DNA from: Chionoecetes opilio
Lineage: Eukaryota; Arthropoda; Malacostraca; Decapoda; Majidae
DNA length: 64,000 nt
NCBI GenBank assembly: GCA_016584305.1
Contig: JACEEZ010013506.1
Location: 92,501 to 156,500, forward strand
Reading direction: 5' to 3'
In this document: in pieces, positions 32,775 through 44,101 of the stretch
How the letters are laid out: each line of letters begins with the position of its first letter
Numbering within the stretch: the stretch's first letter is position 1
Made by a program: the position numbers and the translations under genes
Notes under the pieces: model-generated
Database searches by the model: none
The model's input: only the letters and a program-made list of their open reading frames with translations
What the model was told of the DNA's origin: nothing

Positions 32775-35700
32775 CTATTGGTGCTTGAAAAGAACAAGTT
32801 TTGATAACTGTTTCCTCACTCGATCACCAGTGATCTTCTGGGTATGTATTTTAGCGATGTGATGGAGTCGAATTGTGCAATAGCAAGCTGATACACATTT
32901 GATGAGACGAATGAGATGATTGCTGTCGGGTGTTGTATCCAGCATGTGACTTATGAGTGGTGAGAATACCAGGGATGATGATAATTGGTGCAAGACCACT
33001 GTAGAAATTGTTGCAGTGAAGTTAGAGGCCTGTGGTGGTTTGCCATCGTTTGCCTTCAGAGCGTGTTGGAAACATTTCTCAGTCTCCTGGCACACTCTGA
33101 CGACACTATAGCCGGCTTCAACAAGCCCACCTCGGTTTTTCCGGTGCAGAAGTGACAAGGAGGATCCCTGAGCTCTACCAGTGTCATCTAACCGAAGTGC
33201 TGATGTACAAACATCGCAATGAATGCGCCGTTCAACCATCTTCACCACATAGCCTGCAATGTATCCGATGGCTGCTTCCTTGTAGGGGGACAAAGGGTCA
33301 AAATCAGGAGCTTGCATTAACTCTGTTTCTTCACCGTCATCGATCTGTGTGGTAGGTATCTCAATACCGTATCGTCTGGCAGTTGAGATGTCATAGGTGT
33401 CAGTGTGTCGACTGCTCACAACAGCGCTCTCTCCGGTGACAAATAGAATTCGGGTGTTGTCCATAGCAGTGCTGTTGCCGTGGGCGACCTTAATTTCATG
33501 TCTGACCAAGAGGCGCTTGTAGGCTCCAGTGAACTGCCGGACTGTGGGGTTGTTGTTACACCCACCAGCCGAACGAACTGCCCCAAAGAACAGCTCCAGA
33601 TGGTCCTGACTGAATTTGTAGGTGAGCAGGTATCGTATCGGTGACGCGACTTTGTTGACCAGGTTTTCGTACAAACATTGCATGCTCTTGATGGCGGTCA
33701 TGAAGCCAATGAATGGTGTTCGGCGTTTGGATCTTGTCATCAGAGCTCCAGCTGGATCTTTTAGGGTTGCGATGTACTTGTATGAATCATCCATATGAGT
33801 GTTCCAGCTGCTAAAGTTGGCGGATCTCAGTGCAGCTTTGTACCCCTTGGCGATTGGGTTTCTCGAGTTGAAGATGTCAAACAATTTGTCAAAGATTCGA
33901 ATAAATTCGACGGTGGCTTCAGAATCCTTGAACACTTCAAGCTTCAGGTCTTCCCTGCAGACATCTATGGCATCAGCAACACTTGCACTCAAGGTTTGGG
34001 CAGCAAGGTTAACCTTCATCTTTTGCTTATGCCACTGCATGTGTGCAGATTTGATCTTGTTGCCAAGGTGCAGGCCCTCTCTCGACTGAAGCTTGTGGAG
34101 CTCTTCGACAAATGACCAGCGAATCTTGTTACCATGTCCATTTATTAGGATGCCACCAGATGCTAGCGTGTTCCTAATAAGTTTCAACATGTGACACACA
34201 TCAAGCAAGACACACACCTTTTCAGATGGGTCTGATGGATGTGCGAAAAAGGGCACAAGATCATCTGGCCTGAGTGATGCACCGAGATTTTCCATCATGG
34301 AGAAATGACACGACGGACCGTCACATGTCAGCGAAGCAGTCTTGATGCCAACATCGTGAAGCTTCCTCAAGCACTGCCTGATCAGGTTAGCCCTTTCTGT
34401 ACCCGACATACCCTTGATGAGGAAGTAGGCACAGGGTACTTTCCAGTGATCATTCAGTGCCACAACCATGAATACTAGAGCCTCGGTAGCCATGGGAGTT
34501 GTGTCATCGTCGATTTCTGAACCTAAGTCAACATACCCAAGAAACCGTTTGCCATCCCATTCTAGATGTTTCTTGATGGCCATCTCATCTAGCATCAGTG
34601 AACAAACAACTTCTTTGTTTTCCTTACGAGCTTCTTGAACTCTGAAATTCAAAGCGTTGAATGCTTCTTCAGTGAATCCCGGCTCCCCATTCACTGCCTG
34701 ATACCAGCTCCGGATGACCGAGGGATGTGGCAAGGCTAAACAAAACGTTTCGCGGACGTAGTTATACGCCTTCGTCGAATAGAATTGTAGGGTTAAAGCA
34801 AAAGACCTCAAAAGTGAAGGGTATTGCTTTCGTGACCTCTTGCCTTTCTTCTGGTCCATAACCCGTTTCAGGACTTCGAAAGGGACACCAGTGAAAGTCC
34901 TCTCCAACATGTCGGCACCATCGCTGGATACAAGTTGTTTAGATCTCAGTGACTGCACGACAGCCTTCATTGAGAAAACTCGTTTATGAAGACGCCGGTT
35001 CTTTTGCTGGTTGAACTTTAGTTTCTTCCTTATTTGCGACATCTTATCTTCGGCCTTGTTGAGTTTCCGCTTCATTGTTCGAGGGCTCTCACACACAGCG
35101 TACAAATGGTCGGAACCAACGTGGGAAGAACTGCTGGTTGATGGCAAGCCAAAGGTTCCACAGTCGATATCTGCTGCACTTTCTTGACCGGTCCTTGGGG
35201 GTTCTCGGGTGGTTGGTGCTTTTCTGGGTTGCACAGGCTATATAAAACAATAAATACTTAAGTATGTATACATGTACATGATTGTGTACTTGTAGTAAAA
35301 TGCAACAAGCAAATGCATGTGCGGTGAATGTGAATAAAAAGGAAGACAGTGCAACAATTAATACTCACAGGCTTCATCAAATGGGAAGGGAACTTGAACT
35401 CTGTTGGGACCGTTCCTTGTCTGAGGCGAACAGTCTGTCCCGTACGATCAAAACATTCCGCTTTGAAATGATCCGAACACACCAGGGCTGCCTTGGGCGG
35501 CTTGTATTTGTCCCTCCGTATGGCCACCACCCACTGTCTGAAGACATCCGAATTACTATGTGGGAACCTAAAAAGTAACAAATAATGTGATTGTAAATAT
35601 AAAATAATATCAAATGTAAAAATACATAAATTTTGCAACAGGGAAGTAAATATACTGCCCGGGCCCAGCACTCGCCACAAACCATTGAGGAAATATTTCT

Positions 35701-38054
35701 TCTTGGCACAAGTCATTACAAGATGATATTATTAAAGCACATGAAGCATATTCTAGGAACCAAGGCTACATTTATCTTGCAATGTATTGCATCACCCACG
35801 CACCCCAAACAATTGTGCACATGTTTCTATTTGTACAAATCATGAGAATATGATATTAACATTTAACATTAAAAACCTATAACCATATTCTGAATAAGGT
35901 TGAAATATGCATATATTGATTATTAATTCATTATCATCCGGGGATGGGGGTGGGGGGGGGAGCGGTACTCTATTCTCCATTTTAATGTTTGAGACATTAT
36001 TTTATACATGCACGGCATACCACTCGCAAAGCTATATAGCCTAGATGATATATAATTGCTTTTAAATAGAAACTCTAAATCAGCTTGTCATTAAATCGTG
36101 ATGACTTGGGTCATAAAATCAAAGTAATTTACATAAATTTAAGCGGCTATTACACGGGCACTTTTCTGCTCAGTGAGCAGTTTTGAGGATTTTGCTAAAC
36201 AAAAGCCTGTTTGGTTGAGCAAAATGCAAACTCCTTCAAAGCTATTTTTGCTCATCATTTGAATGAGCAAAAACGTTTTATGTTATAAAGAACCTACATT
36301 AGTGGATGACTATATTATTTAGTGCAAGATCATTTTCTTTTAAAACTCAAGAAGACATCAACATGCCTGCTGACTGGACAGACGAGATGGAAAGCTTACT
36401 GATTGACTTAGTTCAGGCACATCCTACAATATGGAACATATATAGGCTATATAATATAGCCCTTTATTTGTTAAAAAAAATACATTAAAAAAGAAAAAAT
36501 ACACCCTCAATACCTAAGCCTAACCTTCCAAGTCATTTATTTACGGTGATACACAGGCGACAGGTGTGTTGCGAGGCCGTACAGGTGTGTAGTGACAGGT
36601 GTGGTGTATGTGGTAAAGCGAGAGAGGCTAAGAGTGCGGTGTTAGCCCCCGAGTGTGTGTGTGTGTCTGACCTAAAGAGCGAACGCGCAGTTCTCGTCCA
36701 CTATAACGGCGTCAGCCCCGTACCGCCGCGGCCACGGGTACGGCGCGGGCCACAGTGGTCCATAGAAGCTACTCTCGGGGATTACAGGAAGTTTAAATTA
36801 ATCAAAAACTTTTGGCCTAATCAAAAAACCTTTCTTAATTAGGTATATTGAATTGAAAGTAGTTAGTTTCGTACACTGATTTTGAGTATTTTCGTACATA
36901 CCTGGTGTCGTTTCGTAACTCTAGTAGTCAAGTTCAACTCTGAGCTGAGTGTACGAAACGACTATGGTTTCATTTAGACTACGAAACAACTTTTGGTAAT
37001 AATGGACGAGTTTCGCGGTCGTTTTAAGAGACATCAACTATTTTTTCTTGGCCTACAATAGGTGCTTGTTGCAATGGAGATAGTTTTATTTTGCGCACTG
37101 ACTTCACCAAAAAAATAATTTATTAATGAAACACAACTACCTTGATAGGATTGTAATGAAACTTACTTTTCTTTTAAACCCAAAGGTATACTTTGTTTTT
37201 TCCTTTTTTTTCTTGAAAATAAACTATCTACATTAGAAAAACACCGCTTATTAGGAACGCTGCGTAAACGGAACACAGACATGGTGCGGTCTGCTCGTTC
37301 ACATAATTGTTAACGAAGATAAAACTATTTCTTGTATCTATGTCTACCTAATTAGAGAAAGTATACCATTCCCCTATATTTTTTTTCTACCTAGCGGTGG
37401 TACGGGCTGGAGTGGATAAAAATGGATTACAGAGTAGTATGACTGTTGGTAATAAATTTTTATTGGTTAGTTGATTGAGTAGTTGTTGTGTGGGTGTGGG
37501 GTGAGTGTGTGTGGGTGCTGCGTGGTGTGTGTGTGGTGCGTGTGTGTGGTGGTGTGCCCGCAAGGGCGTAGCAGAGGGGAGGCAATGGGGCCATGGCCCC
37601 ACCCAATTCAACACATCTACTTTAGGAGTGTATGTTAATTTCTCAATTTTACTATATTTAATATCACCAAAGAAACCAATAATACCCCCAATAAAGGCTC
37701 AATATGGTTCCCCAATTAAGTCCTACTTTCAAAAAAATTCTCTCGGGGCTTACAGCTACCTCCCAGACCCCCAGCTAAAAGGCTCGCTTCGCTGCCACCC
37801 ACCCCTCAATCATCATTGGGAGGTGGCCCCCCCCCAATTATTTTCCTGGCTACGCCTTGGTGTGGGTGCGTGTGTGGTGGTGGGTGGGTGTGTGTGTGGG
37901 TGGGTGGGTGTGTGTGTGTGTGGGTGTGTGTGGGGGGTGGTGTGTGGTGTGTGGTGGGTGCGTGTGTGTGTGTGTGGTGTACTCACAGGTGCAAGATTGC
38001 ACTTCCAGGTCCGGGTCCTGTTGTGTACAGGACATAGCAGCACAAGCTTGGCAT
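32775..38054 (-). CDS. P-element / THAP9-like transposase
   Basis: Cut-and-paste transposase of the surrounding element. Three exons on the minus strand: 38054-37987 (22 codons plus 2 nt), 35567-35369 and 35237-32775, total 2,730 nt, 909 residues. Donor CT/GTGAGT at 37987 is in the right phase for acceptor TTTTTAG/G at 35567; the second intron is CCT/GTGAGT to TATATAG/CCT. Residues 1-88 form a THAP DNA-binding domain: MPSLCCYVLY, ILHLFPHSNS, then VCSDHF, VPTEF and HLMKP. Position 10, usually Cys in THAP domains, is Tyr. A coiled-coil-like basic stretch follows. Catalytic candidates in exon 3 are Asp216 (SLMLDEM), Asp305 (TCDGPS) and Glu547 (DHLELFFG), with GGCNNNP after. C-terminus YIAGYVVKMVERRIHCDVC is family-typical. 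Exon 3 has no stops. Exon 1 starts 165 bp inside the right inverted repeat. Confidence 0.88.
35568..36140. other. intron 1 of the P-like transposase, proximal part
   Basis: AT-rich with a G-rich tract at 35938-35962. No coding sequence fits the THAP exon here. Confidence 0.5.
36148..36440 (+). mobile_element. possible Harbinger-like end with MADF first exon
   Basis: GCGGCTATTACACGGGCAC followed by GCTCA/TGAGC-rich sequence looks like the end of a PIF/Harbinger-type element. An ATG at 36363 opens MPADWTDEMESLLIDLVQAH followed by PTIWNI, the start of a MADF DNA-binding domain. The frame loses homology near 36440. Only this 5' fragment is present. It lies opposite to, and inside, the transposase intron 1. 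Confidence 0.45.
36517..36784 (+). repeat. dispersed repeat, right copy
   Basis: Direct-orientation partner of 29970-30524. It shares AACCTTCCAAGTCATTTATT, a single GCGAGGCCGTACAGGTGTGT unit, GCGAACGCGCAGTTCTCGTC and CAGTGGTCCATAGAAGCTAC. Both copies lie within the P-like transposon, 6.5 kb apart. Confidence 0.8.
36785..37454. other. no gene seen
   Basis: AT-rich part of the transposase intron 1. Nothing recognised. Confidence 0.5.
37455..37980. repeat. GT-rich tract split by a hAT-like MITE
   Basis: GTGTGG-rich DNA at 37485-37557 and 37858-37980 surrounds a 298-bp block at 37561-37858. This block starts CAAGGGCGTAGCAGAGGGG and ends CCTGGCTACGCCTTG, so its ends are inverted repeats of the CAAGGGCGTAGCC type common in hAT MITEs. 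The flanks are GT-repeats, so a target duplication cannot be judged. Confidence 0.6.
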
Positions 38055-38559
38055 GACGAGTGATAATACAGCCAACACAGCATACTTGGCATGACGAGGC
38101 AATAACACCTATAGCAGCATGCGAGCCGCGAAACTAGGCTTTGTTTTGGTTACTGACAAAATGGCGGGCAGTTGGACCGTGCGGGCCAGGCTTCCCGATC
38201 CATGTTATATAGATCAGTGCCCACACCACCCTGCTGGGGAAGGTGCGCGATCGCCTGGTCGCCGCCTCGTGGTGTGGCCTCCCCGGTGGACCCCTGTGGG
38301 TGGTGTGGTTTCCCTGCCGGCGATAGTGGCGGGAAGTGCTGCCCTTGGTGGGTGGGTACAAGGAACGGCTGGTCCTGCCTGGAGAGGCAGGTCCAGCGGG
38401 CAGAACAAGAGCACAACATGTTTGTGCTGTGGTTTGTGGTGGTCGTGTGTGTTGTGGTGCTGGTTGTGTCTGTAGCCCTGGTGGCGGGGTTCACCTGGGT
38501 TCGGCACACCCTGCCATGGCCCAGCCGCCGGCAAGATGTGAGTAACGCATTAATACTGA

Positions 38560-39500
38560 AGGAACAAGACGGTCGCTTGTGTTTCAGTGAGGCACAGCAC
38601 TGTGTGCTGACGCCCCTTTTGCCACTGCAGCGACGCGTCTTCGTTGTGGTGTTTCAGGATGTTACCTGTGACGGCCTGATGATGCAGCAAGACTCATACG
38701 TCCGCTTCGACGGCCACGAGACACGCAAGGCATTAGCCTTGCCCGCACAAAGCGAGGCAATGCCGGCTGAGTCCTCACAGAAAATTCAACAGAACACTGA
38801 CGGACAGGAGGACGAAGAAGCCAATCAACAGGTGCGGCGAAGCCTCATCGTGCCTCGGAAATACGAAACCTCGTGCCTCGAAATATAGGAACCAGATGGT
38901 CGCTTGTGTCTCAGTGAGACACAGCACTGTGTGCTGACGCCCCTTTTGCCACTGCAGCGACGCGTCTTCGTTGTGGTGTTTCAGGATGTTACCTGTGACG
39001 GCCTGATGATGCAGCAAGACTCATACGTCCGCTTCGACGGCCACGAGACACGCAAGGCATTGGCCTTGCCCGCACCAGGTGAGGCAGTGCCAACTGAGTT
39101 ATCACAGACGATTCAACAGAACACTGACAAACAGGAATACGAGGAGGCCAATCAACAGGTGCGGCGAAGCCTCATCGTACCTCGAAAATACGGAACCTAG
39201 TGCCTCGAAATAAAGGAACCAGACGGTCGCTTGTGTTTCAGCGAGGTACAGCACTGTGTGGTAGCGCTCCTTTTCCCACTGCAGCGACGCGTCTTCGTTG
39301 TGGTGTTTCAGGATGTTACCTGTGACGGCCTGATGATGCAGCAAGACTCATACGTCCACTTCGACGGCCACGATACACGCAAGGCATTGACCATGGCCGT
39401 ACCAGGCGAGGCAGTGCCGGCTGAGTCCTCACAGACGATTCAACAGAACACTGACAAACAGGAGGACGAGGAGGCCAATCAACAGGTGCGGCGAAGCCTC
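38560..39500 (+). repeat. 327-bp exon module triplicated, copy B
   Basis: Modules start near 38566, 38893 and 39220. The first ends CLEI-stop, the second YGT-stop, and the third continues into the KH-like domain. It matches copy A module by module. Confidence 0.85.
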
Positions 39501-39865
39501 ATCGTGCCTCGAAAATACGTGGAGCGATTGGCGGGGCCTGAGGAGTGGCTCCACTACCTGGCGGGTCGCTACTCCGTCGAGGTCATGCTGGACCCTGAAC
39601 GCCGCAGGCTGCATATCAAGGGCTGCAAGACAAGCGCAGAGGAGTGTCATGCCGCCGTGAAGGAACTGTTTGCCGCGTGGCGGACACTTGAGTCCGTCGT
39701 GGAGTGATCGCCTCCACAACATATTTCAAGTATGTCTTATTATCCACATTATCCTATTATCTCATATCCATATTATCATATTATAATTATCATTATTTTC
39801 ATTATTATTTTTACAGTTATTAGTACATTAATATAAATTATGCATTAATATCCGTGTAAAGGCTA

Positions 39866-39871
<6 letters not shown>

Positions 39872-39931
<60 letters not shown>

Positions 39932-39932
39932 T

Positions 39933-39966
<34 letters not shown>
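39872..39966. repeat. (GA)n between units B and C
   Basis: GA tract with GATAGATAG and GAAAG interruptions. Confidence 0.95.
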
Positions 39967-40049
39967 TCTTTGCGGTGTTGGGGAGCCTCGAACCTTGATC
40001 TGCGAACGAGTAAGTCGAGACAGTATTACCACTACACCATCAGCTTGAA
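39967..40049 (-). repeat. tRNA-like SINE head, unit C
   Basis: Same A and B boxes as units A and B. Confidence 0.6.
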
Positions 40050-40095
40050 CCTAGAGCTTATGACAAGCTGTGCCGGATGGGTGTTCAGTATTATA

Positions 40096-40128
<33 letters not shown>

Positions 40129-40178
40129 TCTCTCCTCTCTCTCCTCTCTCTCTCTCTCTCTTCTCTTCTCTCTCTCCT

Positions 40179-40250
<72 letters not shown>

Positions 40251-40310
40251 GCATGTTATGAATGAAGAAGTTAAACAGGACTGCTTGTGCAAATATACTG
40301 TCTAAATACT

Positions 40311-42542
40311 CAATCAATCATTGGGGAAATACGCCGGGGGCGCGTCGCCCTCGCCCACCCTACGACGCCACTCCCGAGGGTCACCACGGCGCGAGTTGGC
40401 CATGCGGGCTCCTTTCCCATTACCAACCAAGCAGCTCTCGACAAGAAACATCAACTTGACCCAGCCACGGAGCCTTGTGGGCGCCCCCTTGGCCTCCTCC
40501 ACGCCGGATTGTCTCTGACAGATACAACCCGATGGGAAGGATCGGTTTCAGGGTAGCGTGCCACATGCCCATATAGCCGAAGTTTGGCGCTGACGGACTA
40601 TGCAGGTAATAGCCTCGATTCAGTCTCACGGTGCAATCGCTGAATTGACACTTAATCATCCCAGCGATACCCCATGATTCTGCGAAGACACTTATTACCA
40701 AAGGCATTGATTCGCTCTTCAAGTCACTATTAGTGTCCCATGTCTCACAACCATAGAGTAAGACAGGGACACAAGCGACTTGAAGATCCGGATCTTTGTC
40801 CTCCTGCACAGGTACCGACAACGCCAAATACTCCCGCTGAGCGAGTCCATAACACCGTGGGCTATGCCAATCCGCCGTAAGACTTCTTGACGTGACCCGC
40901 CGTCATTATGGGACTGCGCTACCAAGGTATGTAAAACTTTTCCAAGATCTCAATGTCCTCGCCACACGCATGAACAGACTGTACCCGCTTCATCTAGTAA
41001 GTCTCCAAATACCTGGACCTTGGTCTTGAGCAGGAGACCTCAAGTCCCAAAGGCTTTGCCTCCTCGTGCAGCGCCTCGAGAGCCAAACACCAGGACCTCC
41101 AGGACTCAGCAAGATTACTGCATCATCGGCAAAAACAAGATCAGTGATCTTGGTGTTGCCGACGGATGCTCCACAATCATTTGATCTACAACCTTGTCCA
41201 ATACCAGTCCATACAAGCGTTGAAAAGTGATGGGGCAAGGACGCACCCTTGCCTCACTCCTGTATTCACAGGAAAGAAGCTGGATACACCTGCCCCACAC
41301 TTCACAGCACTCTCAGTCCCAGAATACAGACCAGTTATCAAACCAATAGTCCTTGCAGGAATCCCTCGAAGTCGCAGAAGATCCCAGAGTGACTCACGAT
41401 GCACTGAGTCAAACGCCTTCTTGATATCAACATAGGCTGCAAGCATCCCCTGTCGAAACTCACGTCGGCGTTCCACCAGGACACGAAGCGCTAGGATACG
41501 GTCCGTTGTTGACTTACCAGGCGTGAACCCAGACTGCTGAAGTCTCTGATGCTTCACCAGATGACTGCGAATTCGTGTCAGCAATAGATGGGCAAGCACA
41601 TTGCCTGGTACGCTGAGCAGTGTAATACCGCGGTAATTGTTGCAGTCCTGACGGTCCCCTTTCCCTTTCCAGATAGGGACGACCAGCCCCCTTTTCCAGT
41701 CAGGAGGAATGGTACCTGATTGCCACACGGCAGTCAGGACAGCATGCAACCCGCGGATCATGGCCTCACCCCCAGCTTTGAGGAGCTCCGCACTGATATT
41801 ACAAACACCAGCTGCCTTTCCACCCTTCAACTTTGCTACAGCCTCTCTGACTTCGTCAAGAGAGGGTGCGGTTTCGTCAATGGGAGGATCGGCATCCACT
41901 GCCTGTAACCCAGTGGTGTGCAGCTGCTCAGTTGGAGGGTCCACCGTGAACAACTGCCCAAAGTACTCAGCCCAACGAGCCATCTGCCCATCCATGTCCG
42001 ACACGAGGCGCCCATCTGCTGTTCGAATAGCACTCGCCCGAGAAGGAGACTTGGAACGGAGCTTCTTCAGGGCTCGGTAGGGTCGGAGGTCATTAGCGTT
42101 CAAATGACCCTCGACATCCTCAGCGAGACTCCTGACATGCCTCTCCTTGTCTCTCCTCAGGAGGGTTCTAGTCCGGCGTGACAGAGCCCTGTGCTGGTCC
42201 CGGTTCCCAGTCAGCCTGGCAGCGCGACTCTCCTCGATTTTCTCCAGCGTCTCCGTCGAGACAAAACCACGCCTTGACCTCGGGCGCTCCCCAATACACT
42301 CCTTGGCAGCCTGTAGAGTTTCACGTTTGAAGGTATCCCACAGTTCTACAGGATCCCCGAGAGCACCGAGCACATCAAACCGATTTGAGACTGCCACCGC
42401 ATACTCATGAGCACATGTCAAGTCCTTCAGTTTCTCAAGATGAAACACAGTATGGTTACCTCTTGAGATTCTTCTGGACTTGACATGAAGCTTAAGTGTA
42501 GCAACAACAAGTCTGTGATCTGTTCCAATCTGTGATCTGTGA
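40311..42542 (-). mobile_element. 5'-truncated RTE retrotransposon in unit C
   Basis: Same insertion as in unit B: TCTAAATACT at 40301-40310 and 42543-42552, identical 5' truncation point with its GATCTGTGATCT microhomology, and identical 3' tail. It was therefore duplicated together with the unit. Frame breaks differ from those in unit B: the RT is open further 5' here but broken in its 3' part (near 41190, 41000 and 40740). Confidence 0.9.
41186..42448 (-). pseudogene. RTE reverse transcriptase N-terminal and core part, unit C
   Basis: 420 codons from the endonuclease-RT linker (RSRRGFVSTETLEKIEESRA) through GKAAGVCNISAELLKAGG, WKRGLVVPIWKGKGDRQDC, the AYVDIKKAFDSVHRE catalytic segment and VRQGCVLAPSLFNACMDW. 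It breaks just before the FADD catalytic motif, which is present in another frame (VFADDAVIL at about 41120). The element therefore cannot make a complete RT from this copy. Confidence 0.85.
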
Positions 42543-42552
42543 TCTAAATACT

Positions 42553-43518
42553 GCGGGGTGATATTCTTAAGATGTCAGTGGGAAAGGAAGAAGAAAAATA
42601 AATAGTGTGGAGAGTATACCAGCATTCTCAAATGTACTGATGACACTGCTGGTTAATGGGAATAAGAGAAAGATAAAGAAAAATCAAATGACAAAACAAA
42701 TCCATCGGAAAGTCTTGACATTTTTCTCTAAACGAAAATTCTCCTCTGTAATCCTGAAATTTTAGGACCAGACTGAAATCCTCTTTAGTAATCACACGCT
42801 ACGATAACACATTTAAGCTGGAAATTTGACTCCAGAACCAATTGTGTAATGCATCGATAAAATAAGTAAACTGGCAATGCAAAGACAGCTCAGGAAAACG
42901 CGATGAAAATATCGTAGGACTCATATGACTTAACGCTTTTCAAGTAAACAAACAACAGAATACAACATTACGTCTACATTTCTACAAAGATAAAAGTAAA
43001 AAAAAAACATATTTATACCACTTATTTTTAAATAATACAACAAACTTTAAAGCCATACTGAACTTTTAGAGTAAAGACTTAAAAGTGATATTGAAAAAGG
43101 AAATAGGCGAAACAAACAATCTTTAAGCATAACATGACAAGGGCAGGAAAACGGCATCACGAGTTTGGGAAGCAGAGTAAAAGTTTAAGATATTCCGACC
43201 GCCATTAAGAATAACAAATGGATATAGTAAGGTGGCGTTATGCATAGAACCATAGACCAATATCTAGACTGTTCACGCGACAATATTTTGAAATTGCTAG
43301 GCTGCATAGCGGCCTGCCCCGCCCGACAAAGAGATATAGTGGTTTATGGACTATCATATAGACTGGTTTATCAGTATATGTGATATACTGTACGTAATCT
43401 TCGTAAATGTTTGTTCTATAATATTATCAAATAAAAAACAGTAAAACACGCTAAAGAAATGTAATTACGAGACTCTGATTCACTTCAACTCTTCGCCACT
43501 TAAAACTTTGCGAGTCAT
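42553..43518. other. AT-rich part of unit C, no gene
   Basis: Counterpart of 19266-20232 and 26320-27283. No coding signal. Confidence 0.6.
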
Positions 43519-43902
43519 CTTTTATCATAAAGGGTATCAATAGAAGCGCAATTTTATTAGCTTTCCATTGATGTTTTTCGTTTTCTGAGAAATGAATTAG
43601 AACCATGCATAAATTAGGATTAAATAAATAAATAAAATCATAAATCGGGTAATTTTCCCGATTGAAGAGGTTATTTATTTAGTTAACGCTAATTTATACA
43701 TGGTGTCAATTCATTTATCAGAAAAAAAAATATATAAGTAAATAAATAACATCATCAATCGGGAAAATTACCCGATTGATGATTTTATTTATTTATTTAA
43801 CGCTAATTTGTGCATGGTTCTAATTCATTTATCCGAAAACGAAATATATCAATGGAAAGCTAATAAATTTGCACGTCTATTGATACCCTTCATGATAAAA
43901 GT
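43519..43902. mobile_element. foldback element, unit C
   Basis: Same inverted repeat as in A and B. The left arm has AAATCGGGTAATTTTCCCGA (T to A change against the other copies). GA tract follows at 43906-44099. Confidence 0.8.
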
Positions 43903-43903
43903 T

Positions 43904-43958
<55 letters not shown>

Positions 43959-43960
43959 GA

Positions 43961-43996
<36 letters not shown>

Positions 43997-44034
43997 GAAA
44001 AAAAAGAAAAGAGAGAGAGAGAGAGAGGAGAGGA

Positions 44035-44101
<67 letters not shown>

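Larger units (their letters stand above)
29169..38227. mobile_element. P-element-like transposon, 9,043 bp
   Basis: The element runs 29177-38219. The terminal inverted repeats are perfect over 24 bp (29177-29200 and 38196-38219), starting CACTGATCTATATAACATGG. The 8-bp target duplication CCCACACC is at 29169-29176 and 38220-38227. Units A and C show the empty site (GGGGCCCCACACCACCCTGC). CA-start ends with an ATAACAT core and 8-bp duplication are P-element features. The transposase gene runs on the minus strand from 38054 to 32775. The body also contains a LINE fragment, a dispersed repeat pair, a 75-bp satellite, a MADF fragment and a hAT MITE, so much of its length is nested material. Confidence 0.92.
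29027..39707 (+). pseudogene. KH-like membrane protein gene, copy B, split by transposon
   Basis: Exon 1 starts at 29027 (MKNFVTMRLVHVVV) and is interrupted at 29176 by the P-like transposon, within the GPHTTLLG codons. It resumes at 38228 and reaches the same GAT/GTGAGT donor at 38537. Apart from the insertion, exon 1 has further indels around 38270-38370 relative to copies A and C, so the frame is lost. Two internal modules and an open final exon (39285-39707, KH-like) follow. Compared with the copy A final exon there is essentially no protein change. This copy cannot give a normal exon 1 product. Confidence 0.7.

Noticed and set aside
37505..38092. Overlapping 68-183 codon frames on both strands
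   Set aside because: GT-rich repeat translations. The real coding signal in this stretch is only the short THAP first exon at 37987-38054.
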